Assembly: GCA_005808475.1 (NCBI GenBank)
Contig: SYLY01000291.1
Coordinates: 1 to 59,088 of the forward strand
Source: Acidobacteriota bacterium
Lineage (GTDB): Bacteria; Acidobacteriota; Terriglobia; Bryobacterales; Bryobacteraceae
Direction: 5' to 3'
DNA: 59,088 nucleotides
Shown piece after piece: positions 39,401 through 47,941 of the stretch. The notes below the pieces were generated by a model. The model did no database searches. It was not told where the DNA came from and worked only from the letters and a program-made list of their open reading frames with translations. How positions within the stretch are numbered: the stretch's first letter is position 1; each line of letters starts with the position of its first letter. Both the position numbers and the translations under genes were made by a program.

Positions 39401-39904
39401 TTGCTCGGTGGACGACCGGATCACCGTGGCGGGATTCAGCGACACCAGCAGGAACGGATTCCGGTGGATGATCGGCAGCGAGTTCGCCATCTTGGTGTCG
39501 AGCGTCAGCGCCATGGTCGACGTGTTGAACTGCACCGCGACCGGTGGAGCGTCGACCGTGATCGATTGCTGCGTGTCGCCGGGCTGCATGGTCGCGTTGA
39601 CGGTCACGTCGCCGCGCGCCTGCACCAGCACGTTGCGCTGCTGGAACTTCTTGAACCCGGCGAATTCGACCGTGACCGAGTAGTTGCCGGGAGTCACGAA
39701 GTCGAACAGATACTGTCCGGTCTGATTGGTCTGAGCCGTGGTCTGGATGCCGGTGCCCTCGTTGTTGAGGACCACTTGGGCGCCGCCGATTACGGCTTGG
39801 GACGCGTCGACCACAAGGCCTTGGACGCGACCGCGTGAATCCTGGGCGAGAGTGGCGGCCGCCGACAAGGCGAACACCGAAACGGTGGATGCAAGTCTAC
39901 GCAT
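36485..39904 (-). CDS. Oar-like TonB-dependent outer-membrane receptor (1)
   Basis: A 1139-residue protein. The start is at ATG 39904 with GGGAGG upstream and it has a signal peptide (STVSVFALSAAATLAQ). It contains a carboxypeptidase-regulatory-like beta-sandwich (RVQGLVVDASQAVIGGAQVVL, about residues 25-110), a plug region (DAVSEVNLQQNAVDAEFGHSAGG) and a long beta-barrel with alternating aromatic strands. It ends in aromatic-polar residues (FSGRIIF), as outer-membrane barrels do. The Solibacter lineage carries many such receptors, thought to take up carbohydrates or peptides; the ligand is unknown. It is single-gene, with its own terminator. Confidence 0.92.
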   Translation of the reverse strand: MRRLASTVSVFALSAAATLAQDSRGRVQGLVVDASQAVIGGAQVVLNNEGTGIQTTAQTNQTGQYLFDFVTPGNYSVTVEFAGFKKFQQRNVLVQARGDVTVNATMQPGDTQQSITVDAPPVAVQFNTSTMALTLDTKMANSLPIIHRNPFLLVSLNPATVIRSSTEQSPFHHWAASQFDVGGNTSTKNDIILDGSPSMTAQKSSYTPPMDAVSEVNLQQNAVDAEFGHSAGGVLSVAMKSGTNDWHGTGYYLGRNPALNGLANRVTRASNLTRQHVWGGTLGNPIKKNKLFSFFSYEAWRTIEPRSALNTLPTDLERNGDFSRSINNTGGLRAIHDPFTTQTVGSTITRQPFAGNIIPASRIDPAGRAIMADIWKPNEAGSGSALVNNFRKGFANRFRYWNASERIDWNVNERIKVFGRFNQFRTFTAQDDYTGSVAQPVDGSKRHSRSFSGDLVYTLNANTVWNIRSAYNSIVDSFGVPAALLKESDLEKFWPGNPWYKGYLQGLPDLYYPGVNISRSGSGLSLGRTGYWFQEPDSYNVESKISRNHGKHYFKVGGEYRKERVNAARPQSFTFNFGPALTANTYVAPNTGLSGDGYATMLLGALDGSSAIASIPIQRPRVGFLGFFFQDDYKLTQRITLNLGLRYEYFTAMRDTTDRLTRFLDLTSPISEFQGANAPRLPAAATALRSAAPVYNGAWLFADGNNRNSWNAPKNLFMPRAGLAWRVDDGTALRIGWARYIVPATLTDGLGILGSVPLPGFDARTTTIGELQGVPQQRLSNPFPGGLIPVTGKTLGRYTNLGGAGQWYQQDFTPGVNDRFNISLQKQLPGKILADITFFMNAGRSAPYNYDVNQVDPRIGFRLGVASTQTVDNPFFNLLAADKMPGQLRTQRTIGVTDLTRPYPQYQGLNENLRGGFGNRYRSAQMQFQRPFSNGWNFVFGYNYNNESNQQFYDNQDNFTQTVTWQPAANAKQRFTGAAIYELPFGKGRKHMNSLPKAADAILGGWAVSGLFTYTTGLFLRWGGLDISGNPKIDNPTQSQWFDTSKIKQLPGFTRRSNPLQYAGLTGPRFWNIDSTLAKEYAVTERFKFELRAEAYNLTNRFPANDPDQGVTSATFGKIISQRGGVFGRQIQFSGRIIF

Positions 39905-39912
39905 CGAACCTC

Positions 39913-39931
39913 CCTGAGCTGAGTACTCAGG
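39913..39931. promoter_or_regulatory. Overlapping palindromes in the receptor leader
   Basis: A perfect 12-base palindrome CTGAGTACTCAG (39919-39930) overlaps a second dyad CCTGAG...CTCAGG (39913-39918 with 39926-39931). Both lie just upstream of the Shine-Dalgarno sequence of the TonB receptor, between that gene and the divergent gene at 39982. Either an operator or a leader hairpin is possible. Confidence 0.4.
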
Positions 39932-39981
39932 AGATGGTAGCACAACGCAACTAGAGGGCTGGACAAGGCGTCATACTGAGA

Positions 39982-42369
39982 ATGGAGATGCGGCTCGTCT
40001 GGATTGCGGTGCTGTCGGCGCTTCCCGCGATTGCGGCGGCCGCCGTTCCCTGTCCAGCCGGAGTTCCTCTCGGCGATGTCGACCTCGCGGTGGCGCGGTC
40101 CGGCATCCCTCGCGCGATCCCCCTTCGTTCGGTGAACCGGCTCGTGCCCGGCGACCGGATCGTCTACACGCCGCTTCGCGACGGCGGCGACAAGCGCAAA
40201 GGGCAGGTGGCGCTGTTGCTCGCACCCTCGGAACCCGACGGCGACGGCGATCTCGAGTTGTTACCCCCCAAGCCCGCCAGCGACCGGGCCGAGTGGCCCG
40301 TCAACGGGCAAACCAGGACAGCGGCCTTTGTCTACGGACCGGCCGGACTCAACGCCGCCAAGGTCAAGCGATTTCTGGCGCGCGACCCCGCGCTGATCGG
40401 CCAGCTCGCCGACTATGCCCAAAATACCGCGCGGACCGAGGAGGTGCTTCGGGCGCTCGCCAGCGACGGAACGGCCGGAACCGGCGACAATCTCGGCGCC
40501 GCCATCCAGGGCTTCGCGACGCAGTACGGCTTGAACAACCGCATCAACCGCGACGCACCGCCGGAACAGCAAACGCTGGCCTTGTTCCGGGCCATCAATC
40601 CAGCCCTGGCCAGCTACGATCCGATCTCGCCGCAAGGACCCCAGCGCGTCAGCCAAACGGCGAGCCTGGCGGCCGTGGTGGCGGGGATGTTCCTCGGCAA
40701 TCCGGTGGGACTCGCGGCCGGCGGCGCCGCGATCGGCATGAACTTCCGCTCCATCCTGTTCCCGAACACCGAGTTCCGGTCCGCCTTCGCGCAGCCGGGC
40801 GGCGGAGCCATGACGCTCTGCGGCAAGCGGGAGCCCGCGCGAGGCCGCGCCAAGCTGGCCTATTTTTGGGCCGTGCGCGTGCCCGGGTCCGAACCGCCCA
40901 AGCTGGCCATCGACGGCCGGCGTCACGCGATGATCGGGGCCAGGAGTCCGATCGGCCTGAAGGCCACCGGACCCGCGCCGCTGGACCGTGTCCGCAACTG
41001 GCAACTCGCCGGACCGGGCCGCGTATTCGATATCGGCGCGCGGACGGCGGACGGCAAGCTCGAGATCGATTTGACCGGCATCGCGGCGGAACCGGGCGAG
41101 TACCGCCTGCGCGGACACTGGGACGAAGCTCCGTTCGAAGCCGCGGGAACGTTGGTGCTGCACGCGCGGCCCGATCTCTCCTCCGCCCGGATCGGCGCTT
41201 CGATGCACGACCGGCTGGTGGAGGACACCGGCAAGCAGGCGGTGGCGCTCGAAGGGCCCGATTTCCAGTTCGTCGAGAAGATGTCTCTGGTCCGCATCGA
41301 CGACCGTTTCGCCTCGCCCGCGCCGATTCCGTGGCGGCTGCCGGAAGGACCGGGGCTGGGCGCCCAGCGGCGCGTCGAGATCGAAATCGACACAGCGGGC
41401 CTGAAGCGCGGAGCTTACCGGATCGCGATCGCGCAAGCCGGATCGGAAGAATCGGCGCCGCTGGAGATCCTGGCCCCGCAACCGCGCCTCGACGCGATGC
41501 CGTTGCGAGTGCACTCGGGCGAAGCCAACCAGCAATTGACCCTCGAGGGCGACGGCGTCGAGCGTCTGGTGGAACTGCGCGCGCAGGGTGTGGCGCTCCG
41601 TCTGGGTCCGGCGATCGCCGGCCAACGCCGCCGGCCGGTGGAAGCGGCGCCGGAAGCGGACTTGCGGCCCGGCCAGTCGCTGGATCTGCACGCTCGCGCC
41701 GAAGGCTGGCTCCAGCCCGCCCGCATCGCGGGTGGCGTTCGAGTGCTGCCGCCTCGCCCCGCGATCGTGATATCCAAGGTGCTCGCGCCGGCCGGCGTCG
41801 ACATCGCGCTGCGGGAAGGAGAACTGGTGGCGGGCGTCGCGGCGGGCGCGGTGCTCGACGTGAAGAACGCGGGACCGCGCATTCAAGTGGAGCTCGGCTG
41901 CCCGGGATCGAGCCGGAAGCTGCGCGCCGCGGTGGGCGAGCAGCGCGACGGCTTGAAGGTGCAGTCGCTCGCGGCCAACCGGCTCTATCTGTCGTTCGAC
42001 CCGGCGGCGTGGCCCTCCGGCTGCGAAGTGGAAGCGACGCTCGAAGCCGCCGAGCGAAGCGTGTCGGCGCCGAAGCGAGTCGGCCGCGTCGTAAGGCTCC
42101 CGAAGGTGGAGCGGTTCCAATGGACGGAAGACCGCGCGGACGACGGAGCCTTCTTCGGAACGATGACCGGCCGCGATCTCGAATCGGTGGAGAAAACCGG
42201 ATGGAACGGCGCCGACGGCCTGAGCGTCTCCGAACTGCCAGTATCGGGCAGCGGACCCGCGCAAACGCTGCGGATCAGGATGCCTTGGCCGCCGCCTTCA
42301 CCGAGAGCTCCGATCTACCTATGGCTGCGCGGAGACGAGCAGGGCCGCGCCACGTCGATCCGCCCGTAG
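39982..42369 (+). CDS. Exported hypothetical protein (795 aa)
   Basis: I do not recognise a family. A signal peptide (LVWIAVLSALPAIAAAAVPC) is followed by a region with SVNRLVPGDRIVYTPL. A helical segment around residues 120-200 includes LIGQLADYAQNTARTEEVL, and a Gly/Ala-rich hydrophobic stretch (VVAGMFLGNPVGLAAGGAAIGM, about residues 228-250) may be a membrane helix. Long beta-rich repeats run to the C-terminus, with scattered Cys residues. It is divergent from the TonB receptor and convergent with a small hypothetical gene. ATG at 39988 is an alternative start. Confidence 0.7.
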   Translation: MEMRLVWIAVLSALPAIAAAAVPCPAGVPLGDVDLAVARSGIPRAIPLRSVNRLVPGDRIVYTPLRDGGDKRKGQVALLLAPSEPDGDGDLELLPPKPASDRAEWPVNGQTRTAAFVYGPAGLNAAKVKRFLARDPALIGQLADYAQNTARTEEVLRALASDGTAGTGDNLGAAIQGFATQYGLNNRINRDAPPEQQTLALFRAINPALASYDPISPQGPQRVSQTASLAAVVAGMFLGNPVGLAAGGAAIGMNFRSILFPNTEFRSAFAQPGGGAMTLCGKREPARGRAKLAYFWAVRVPGSEPPKLAIDGRRHAMIGARSPIGLKATGPAPLDRVRNWQLAGPGRVFDIGARTADGKLEIDLTGIAAEPGEYRLRGHWDEAPFEAAGTLVLHARPDLSSARIGASMHDRLVEDTGKQAVALEGPDFQFVEKMSLVRIDDRFASPAPIPWRLPEGPGLGAQRRVEIEIDTAGLKRGAYRIAIAQAGSEESAPLEILAPQPRLDAMPLRVHSGEANQQLTLEGDGVERLVELRAQGVALRLGPAIAGQRRRPVEAAPEADLRPGQSLDLHARAEGWLQPARIAGGVRVLPPRPAIVISKVLAPAGVDIALREGELVAGVAAGAVLDVKNAGPRIQVELGCPGSSRKLRAAVGEQRDGLKVQSLAANRLYLSFDPAAWPSGCEVEATLEAAERSVSAPKRVGRVVRLPKVERFQWTEDRADDGAFFGTMTGRDLESVEKTGWNGADGLSVSELPVSGSGPAQTLRIRMPWPPPSPRAPIYLWLRGDEQGRATSIRP

Positions 42370-42375
42370 CGAGGC

Positions 42376-42867
42376 TCAGAAAACCTGGAAGCAGAACACC
42401 TGCACCGATCCCTGCGGGCTCATGCAGTACTCGCCGTTGTCGAGCCACTGATTCACTTCCACCCGGTAGAGGCTCTGCTCGATGCGGTCCACCTTCACCC
42501 GCAGTTGCTTGGGCGCGTTCTTGATGCGCTTCTTCGAATCGTTGGGAATGGAAACTTCGCGCTGGCCATTCTTGATGTCCATCTTGTAGAGTTCGAGCTT
42601 TTCGGCGGAGACCTTATCGGACTCGATCAGGAAAATCGGCTCCGCCATCGGAGTCTTCACATTGGACTCGGCGCCCTTCATCACGTTCGCGGTAACGTCC
42701 TTGCGGGTCTCTTCTTTCGCCTCGCCCGCCTCGGTGGGGATCAGGTTCGACGCGTGCAGCAGATAGAGCATGTCCGGCTTGGGCGGCTTGGGTCCGGCAT
42801 ACTTGTCCTTCTGGGCGAACAGCGCCCCGCACGCCAATACGCACGCCGCCAGCGCCACACGTTTCAT
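42376..42867 (-). CDS. Small exported hypothetical protein
   Basis: A 163-residue protein with a signal peptide (RVALAACVLACGALFAQ, possible lipobox-like VLAC). The mature part is charged and beta-rich (MLYLLHASNLIPTEAGEA, FLIESDKVSAEKLELYKMDI) and ends with QVFCFQVF. No family is recognised. The residues mentioning an ISV-like strand and a Cys pair (EYCMS, VFCF) suggest a small periplasmic domain with a disulfide. Its stop is 6 bases from the convergent gene's stop. ATG at 42867 fits the signal peptide; a TAGAAT hexamer ends 7 bases upstream. Confidence 0.7.
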   Translation of the reverse strand: MKRVALAACVLACGALFAQKDKYAGPKPPKPDMLYLLHASNLIPTEAGEAKEETRKDVTANVMKGAESNVKTPMAEPIFLIESDKVSAEKLELYKMDIKNGQREVSIPNDSKKRIKNAPKQLRVKVDRIEQSLYRVEVNQWLDNGEYCMSPQGSVQVFCFQVF

Positions 42868-42874
42868 GCAGGTC

Positions 42875-42880
42875 ATTCTA
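42875..42880 (-). promoter_or_regulatory. -10-like hexamer TAGAAT, 7 bases before the start at 42867
   Basis: Read on the minus strand TAGAAT is followed by GACCTGC and the ATG. It overlaps an alternative ATG at 42876. No clear Shine-Dalgarno sequence is present, consistent with a leaderless message. Confidence 0.35.
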
Positions 42881-42936
42881 GCCGATTGGATGCGGCCCGC
42901 ACGCCGCCGGTTGCGCACCGGACCCGCCGGTTCTGA

Positions 42937-42942
42937 TATTCT
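42937..42942 (+). promoter_or_regulatory. -10-like hexamer TATTCT, 8 bases before the start at 42951
   Basis: A TATTCT hexamer stands alone in a GC-rich gap, 8 bases before the CocE-type gene's ATG. A TTGCGC at 42911-42916 is a weak -35 candidate (20-base spacing to this hexamer, 18 to an overlapping GATATT). Confidence 0.35.
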
Positions 42943-42950
42943 CGGCTCCC

Positions 42951-44720
42951 ATGAGGTTCCCTGCCCTTCCGCTCGCGGCCGCCGCCGCGCTGCCTCTATT
43001 CGCGGAAACCACCGCGCCCGTCAATGGAGAGATCCGCGTCCAGAGCCACATCGCCGTGCCCATGCGCGACGGCGTGAAGCTCTACGCCGACCTCTACCGC
43101 CCCCGCCACGAGGGCCGCTTCCCCACGCTAATCACGCGAACGCCCTACGGTGTGCAGCGCGATGGCATGCATCCGGCGGTGATCGCCTTCGCGCGGCGCG
43201 GCTACGCCGTCCTGGTGCAGGACACGCGAGGCCGCTACGAATCGGAAGGCGCGTGGGACCCGTTCCGCAACGAGGCCAACGACGGCTACGACACGGTGGA
43301 GTGGGCGGCGCGGCAACCCTGGTCCACGGGCAAGGTGGGCATGCATGGCGGATCGTACCTGGCGCACGTGCAGTGGCAGGCCGCCACTATGCGTCCTCCG
43401 CATCTGACGGCGATCTTCCCCGCGCTCGCCTCCACCAGCATCTACCACAACACCTTCTATCACGGCGGCGCGTTCAAGCTGGCGCTGGCGTTGGGATGGG
43501 GCGTGGTGCGAATGCCGTTCCGCATCATGAATCCGCAGTATTGGCACATGGATCCGTACGCGCCCGAGGAGATGAAGTACGAAAACATGGTGTGGAAGCT
43601 GCCCGTCTCCACCATCGATCTGGAATCGAGCGGACAGCCGGTGAAGCACTTTCGCGACTGGGTGGCGCACCAGAGCTACGACCAATACTGGCGCGCCATC
43701 AGCGACGAGGAGCGCTTCGACAAGGTGGCCGTGCCCGCCTACAACTTCGGCGGCTGGTTCGACCTGTTGCTCGGCGGCACGTTGAACGGCTACACCGGAG
43801 TCCGCGCGAAAGGCGCGACCGAAGCCGCTCGAAAGGGCGCCAAGCTCATCGTCGGGCCCTGGGGCCACGGGGCGAGCCAGAAGTTCGGCGATCTCGACTT
43901 CGGCCCCGCCGCCATGCGCGACATCCTGGAGTTGGAGAACCGCTGGAACGACCATTACCTGAAGGGCATCGACAACGGCATCGACCGCGAACCGCCGGTG
44001 GAGATCTTCTTCATGGGCGCGAACAAATGGGCGAAGTTCGCCGATTGGCCCGTGCCCGGCGCGCGCGTCACACCGTTCTATCTCGACAGCGGCGGACGAG
44101 CCAATTCGTGGCGCGGCGACGGCGTCCTAAGGCGCGACCCGCCCACGGGGGCGCCGGTGGACCGCTACAGCTACGACCCGGACAATCCCGTGCCGAGCCT
44201 CGGCGGCAACGACTGCTGCGGCGCGCCGTTCCCCGTGGGTCCGCGCGATCAGCGTCCCGTGGAATCGCGCAACGACGTGCTGGTCTACACGTCGGCGGAA
44301 CTGGCGGAGCCGTTGGCCATCGCCGGGCCAGTGCGCATGAAACTCGCCGCGTCCACCGATGGGCGCGACACCGACTGGATGGCGAAGCTGGTCGACGTCT
44401 ATCCGGACGGCCGCGCGTTCAACGTCGCCGAGGGTATCCTGCGCGCGCGTTTCCACGGCGGGCTCGACAAACCGCAACCGCTGGAACCGGGCCGCTCCTA
44501 CGAGTTCGACATCGACATGCGCGGCACGGCGAACGTGTTCCTGCCCGGCCACCGGATTCGCGTGGATATCACCAGCGGCAACTTCCCGCAGTTCGACCGG
44601 AATCCGAACACCGGCGAGGCGCTGGGCGCGTCGTCCCGCATGCGTGTGGCGAAGCAGACGGTGCATCACGGAGCGGGCAAGCTGTCGCGGATCGAACTGC
44701 CGGTGGTGACACAACCGTAA
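42951..44720 (+). CDS. Exported CocE/NonD-family alpha/beta hydrolase (S15-like)
   Basis: A 589-residue protein with a signal peptide (LAAAAALPLFAETTA). The CocE/X-Pro dipeptidyl peptidase-like hydrolase domain has VPMRDGVKLYADLYRP, VQDTRGRYESEG, the nucleophile elbow GMHGGSYLA (Ser), an acid region in NFGGWFD and the His in GPWGHG. The C-terminal jelly-roll domain (ELAEPLAIAGPVRMKLAAS, VFLPGHRIRVDITSGNFPQ) is typical. Substrates in this family include acyl esters and N-terminal X-Pro or acyl amides; here unknown. It is probably periplasmic or secreted. Confidence 0.92.
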   Translation: MRFPALPLAAAAALPLFAETTAPVNGEIRVQSHIAVPMRDGVKLYADLYRPRHEGRFPTLITRTPYGVQRDGMHPAVIAFARRGYAVLVQDTRGRYESEGAWDPFRNEANDGYDTVEWAARQPWSTGKVGMHGGSYLAHVQWQAATMRPPHLTAIFPALASTSIYHNTFYHGGAFKLALALGWGVVRMPFRIMNPQYWHMDPYAPEEMKYENMVWKLPVSTIDLESSGQPVKHFRDWVAHQSYDQYWRAISDEERFDKVAVPAYNFGGWFDLLLGGTLNGYTGVRAKGATEAARKGAKLIVGPWGHGASQKFGDLDFGPAAMRDILELENRWNDHYLKGIDNGIDREPPVEIFFMGANKWAKFADWPVPGARVTPFYLDSGGRANSWRGDGVLRRDPPTGAPVDRYSYDPDNPVPSLGGNDCCGAPFPVGPRDQRPVESRNDVLVYTSAELAEPLAIAGPVRMKLAASTDGRDTDWMAKLVDVYPDGRAFNVAEGILRARFHGGLDKPQPLEPGRSYEFDIDMRGTANVFLPGHRIRVDITSGNFPQFDRNPNTGEALGASSRMRVAKQTVHHGAGKLSRIELPVVTQP

Positions 44721-44769
44721 CCCGATTTCACGGAAGCGTATCGGCTTCGTCACGCCGGCGAAACCTACA

Positions 44770-44806
44770 GGTCCTTTAATGAGAGTTCATTCTCTCCAAA
44801 AGGACC
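44770..44806 (+). promoter_or_regulatory. Leader hairpin sequestering the PhoX-like gene's Shine-Dalgarno
   Basis: Perfect 8-base arms GGTCCTTT (44770-44777) and AAAGGACC (44799-44806) enclose a second stem GAGAG/CTCTC (44081-type inner arms at 44781-44785 and 44792-44796) with loop TTCATT. The 3' arm contains the only Shine-Dalgarno-like sequence (AAAGGA), about 8 bases before the ATG at 44813, so folding would block ribosome binding. Confidence 0.55.
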
Positions 44807-44812
44807 CCATTG

Positions 44813-46723
44813 ATGCCAGAGACTTTCGAATCCGTTCTGAAGGAACGATTCAACCGCCGCTCGCTGCTCGGCGGCTTGCTTACCACGATCCCGGCGGCCG
44901 GGCTGATGACAGGCAAGGACACCGTGGCCGCAGGCTCGATACCGGAGGCCGCCGCCAATGAGGCCAAGCGCGACACCCGCATCCAGTTCAAGCCGCTCGC
45001 CGGCTCCAAGGCCGATCGCATCGAAGTGGCCGAGGGCTACAAGTCGTCCGTCCTGATCAAGTGGGGCGACCCCCTCTTCAACGATTCGCCGGCCTTCGAT
45101 CCCCAGAACCAAAGCCCCGAAGCCCAAGCGAAGCAGTTCGGCTACAACAACGATTGGATGGGCTACTCTCCGCTGCCGGCGCATGACGTTCAGAATCCGG
45201 GCCGGGGCCTGCTCGCTGTCAATCACGAGTACACCAATCCCGAGTTGATGTTCTTGAATCACGGCGGCTTCAATGCTCAGACGGCGGCCCAGACGGCCAT
45301 CGAGCTGCAAGCGCATGGACTGACCGTCGTCGAGATCGCGCGAGACGCGACCGGCTCCTGGCGCTACGTGCAGGGCTCGCAGTTCAACCGCCGAATCACG
45401 GCTACCACGCCCTTCGAAATCACCGGACCCGCCGCCGGCAACGACGCGCTGAAGACCCGCGCGGACGCCACCGGCCGCCGCGTCTTGGGTACGTTGAACA
45501 ACTGCGCCGGCGGTCAAACGCCTTGGGGCACGATCCTGTCCGGCGAAGAGAACTTTCATCAGTACTTCTCCAACGCCGGCGCCGTGACCAACGCCCGCGC
45601 CGGCGCGGTCAACGCCAACTATGGTCTGCCGGCCGCCAACGGCGAGTACCCATGGGCCCGGCACGAGGACCGGTTCGACATGGCCAAGGAGCCCAACGAG
45701 CCCAACCGCTTCGGGTGGATCGTCGAGATCGACCCGTATCATCCGCAGTCGATTCCACGCAAGCGCACCGCGCTCGGGCGTCTGCGCCACGAAGGCTGCA
45801 CGATCCAAGTCGCGCGGAGCGGCCAGATCGTCGCCTACACAGGCGACGACGAACGGTTCCAGTTCGCCTACAAGTTCGTGAGCAAGGGCCGGTACAACCC
45901 GTTCGACCGCTTAGCCAACGACAGCCTGCTGGACGACGGCACACTGTAAGCCGCCAAGTTCCACGCCGACGGCTCCGGCGAATGGCTGCCCCTCGTGTTC
46001 GGACAGGGCCCGCTGATCCGGGGCAACGGTTACGACAATCAGGGCGACGTGCTGATCGATGCCCGCGGAGCCGCCGCGCGCCTGGGCGCCACCCAGATGG
46101 ACCGGCCCGAGGACATGGAAGTCAATCCGGTAAACGGCAAGGTCTATTTGGCCCTCACCAACAACACTCGCCGCACCGACCGGGACAAGGACACCGTCAA
46201 TCCGCGCGCCAACAACCGCTGGGGACACATCATCGAGATCGCGGAGGACGAAGGCGACCACACTTCCACCAAATTCACCTGGGAGATCTTCATTCTCTGC
46301 GGCGATGGCAAGGTCCCGGCCCACGGGGCGTTCTTCGCTGGATACGATCCGGCGAAGGTCAGCGCCCTCGCCTGCCCGGACAACATCGCGTTCGATAGCA
46401 AAGGCAACCTCTGGATCGCCACCGACGGCCAGCCCGGCGTCCTCGACATCAACGATGGCATTTACGCGGTTCCCACCGAAGGCTCCGAGCGCGGATTCGT
46501 GCGGCAACTGGTGAGCGGCGTTTCGGGCGCCGAGACCGCCAGTCTCGTATTCAACACCGACGATACCGCTCTGTTCGTATCGATCCAACATCCGGGCGAG
46601 GGCGGCAGGTGGACCATCAATCCGAGCGATCTGGTCAGCCGCTGGCCCGATGGCCGCGGACCCAACAAGCCTGGCGTTGTGGTAGTGACCAAGAGCGAAG
46701 GAAGCCCCGTCGTCGGGACCTAG
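44813..46723 (+). pseudogene. PhoX/DUF839-type phosphatase with an internal stop codon
   Basis: The reading frame runs 636 codons but is broken by TAA at 45947-45949 (codon 379). The sequence around it reads DDGTL-stop-AAKFHADGSGEW; family members usually have Tyr or another aromatic there, so one base (TAC or TAT to TAA) explains it. The N-terminal part has a Tat-like signal (NRRSLLGGLLTT), GDPLFNDSPAFD, QFGYNNDWMGYSPLP and LLAVNHEYTNPELMF. The C-terminal part has RPEDMEVNPVNGKVYLALTNN and ACPDNIAFDSKGNLWIATDG, both normal for PhoX. PhoX enzymes are exported Ca/Fe-dependent alkaline phosphatases; the stop removes the C-terminal ~40% of the domain. Confidence 0.8.
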
Positions 46724-46730
46724 AATCCTC

Positions 46731-47924
46731 GTGATCCGCTTCGAGCGCGCCTTGCCGCTTTTCGTGGTTGGCGCGCTTGCCTCCCTGGCGTCCGCGTATT
46801 CGGGCGGTCCGCCCACGCGGCGGACGGGCGCTCCCGGCGAGCAGACGTGCCTTTCGGCGAACTGCCACGTGGGCGAGCGTTTCGACGACTCGCCCACCGT
46901 GGAGTTGGACCTGGACGGACCACGCGAATACGATCCCGGAGGCCCACGCCAGAGGTGGACCCTACGGATCGGAGACGCCGCGCGCGCCTACGGACTGCAA
47001 TTGAGCGTTCGGCGGGCGGACCGTCCACTCCACCCGGCCGGCCGGCTCTTCCCCGTCGACGGTTCCACCACGGCGGTCGTCTGCGAGGACGACAGCATTC
47101 CAAAGGCCGGCTGTCCGGAGGTCTCGCCATTGGAGTTCTTCCATCACACGGAGCCCCGACGGCAGGGAGTCTTCGAAGTCGATTGGACTCCACCGCGCGA
47201 TGCCATCGGAGACTTGCTGGTGTACGTCGCCGCCAATGCATCGGTGGCAGGCCAGCGAAACTCCCGCATCCACCTGCGCGCATTCCGCATTCCGCCGCGG
47301 CGCGACGACGTCACGGTATTCAACGCCGCCAGTCTGCTTCCCACGTTCTCTCCGGGAGCGTGGATCTCGATCTTCGGGAGTGGCCTGGCCCCGGCGGCGC
47401 TGGCATGGCAACCGGGCGGAGACGTCCCTCGCTCTCTCGGCGGGGTGCGCGTCACGGTGGGTGGCCGCGAGGCCGGGATCGGTTTCGCGGGTCCTGGGCA
47501 GATCAACGCGCTGGCTCCGGAGGGCGTCGAGCTAGGCCCGGCCCGCGTGGAGGTCATCCGCGACGGCGCGCCCACGCTCGCGGGACAGGGATGGCTGGAG
47601 CGCGTCTCTCCAGCCTTGTTCGACGCGAGCCGCCTCATTCGTGCGCGCGCGGGCGAGATCGTCTCCCTGAACGGGACGGGTTTCGGTCCCACGAATCCGC
47701 CCGTGCCGTGGGGCTCCGCCTTCGAGGGCGAGGCCAGATGCGTCTTGCCTGTGGTGGTGCGCGCCGGGGATGCCCAAGCGAACCTGCGCTTCGCCGGGTT
47801 GGTGGCGCCCGGCGTCTACCGGATCGACTTCGCCATGCCGCCAGTCCCTGCGGGCATCCACGACTTGGTCGTGTCGGTGGATGGCTGGAAAGCCCCAGCC
47901 GGCCGGATCTCTTCCGCCGAGTAG
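46731..47924 (+). CDS. Exported protein with CX4CH motif and TIGR03437 domain
   Basis: A 397-residue protein. It starts with GTG at 46731, 7 bases after the PhoX-like stop, and has a signal peptide (FVVGALASLASAYS). Next comes TGAPGEQTCLSANCHVG, the opening of Reelin-like choice-of-anchor-V proteins, which often carry a heme-like CXXCH; here the spacing is CX4CH. A beta-sandwich follows to about residue 180, then a TIGR03437 domain (VTVFNAASLLPTFSPGAWIS, FAGPGQINALAPEG, SLNGTGFGPTNP) to the end. Whether it binds heme is unproven. It is probably secreted. Confidence 0.8.
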   Translation: MIRFERALPLFVVGALASLASAYSGGPPTRRTGAPGEQTCLSANCHVGERFDDSPTVELDLDGPREYDPGGPRQRWTLRIGDAARAYGLQLSVRRADRPLHPAGRLFPVDGSTTAVVCEDDSIPKAGCPEVSPLEFFHHTEPRRQGVFEVDWTPPRDAIGDLLVYVAANASVAGQRNSRIHLRAFRIPPRRDDVTVFNAASLLPTFSPGAWISIFGSGLAPAALAWQPGGDVPRSLGGVRVTVGGREAGIGFAGPGQINALAPEGVELGPARVEVIRDGAPTLAGQGWLERVSPALFDASRLIRARAGEIVSLNGTGFGPTNPPVPWGSAFEGEARCVLPVVVRAGDAQANLRFAGLVAPGVYRIDFAMPPVPAGIHDLVVSVDGWKAPAGRISSAE

Positions 47925-47941
47925 CCGGCCCGGAAGCCGCC

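Noticed and set aside
44770..44806. Hairpin as terminator of the CocE-type gene
   Set aside because: The 3' arm is followed by CCCATTGATG rather than a T-run, and it holds the next gene's Shine-Dalgarno sequence.
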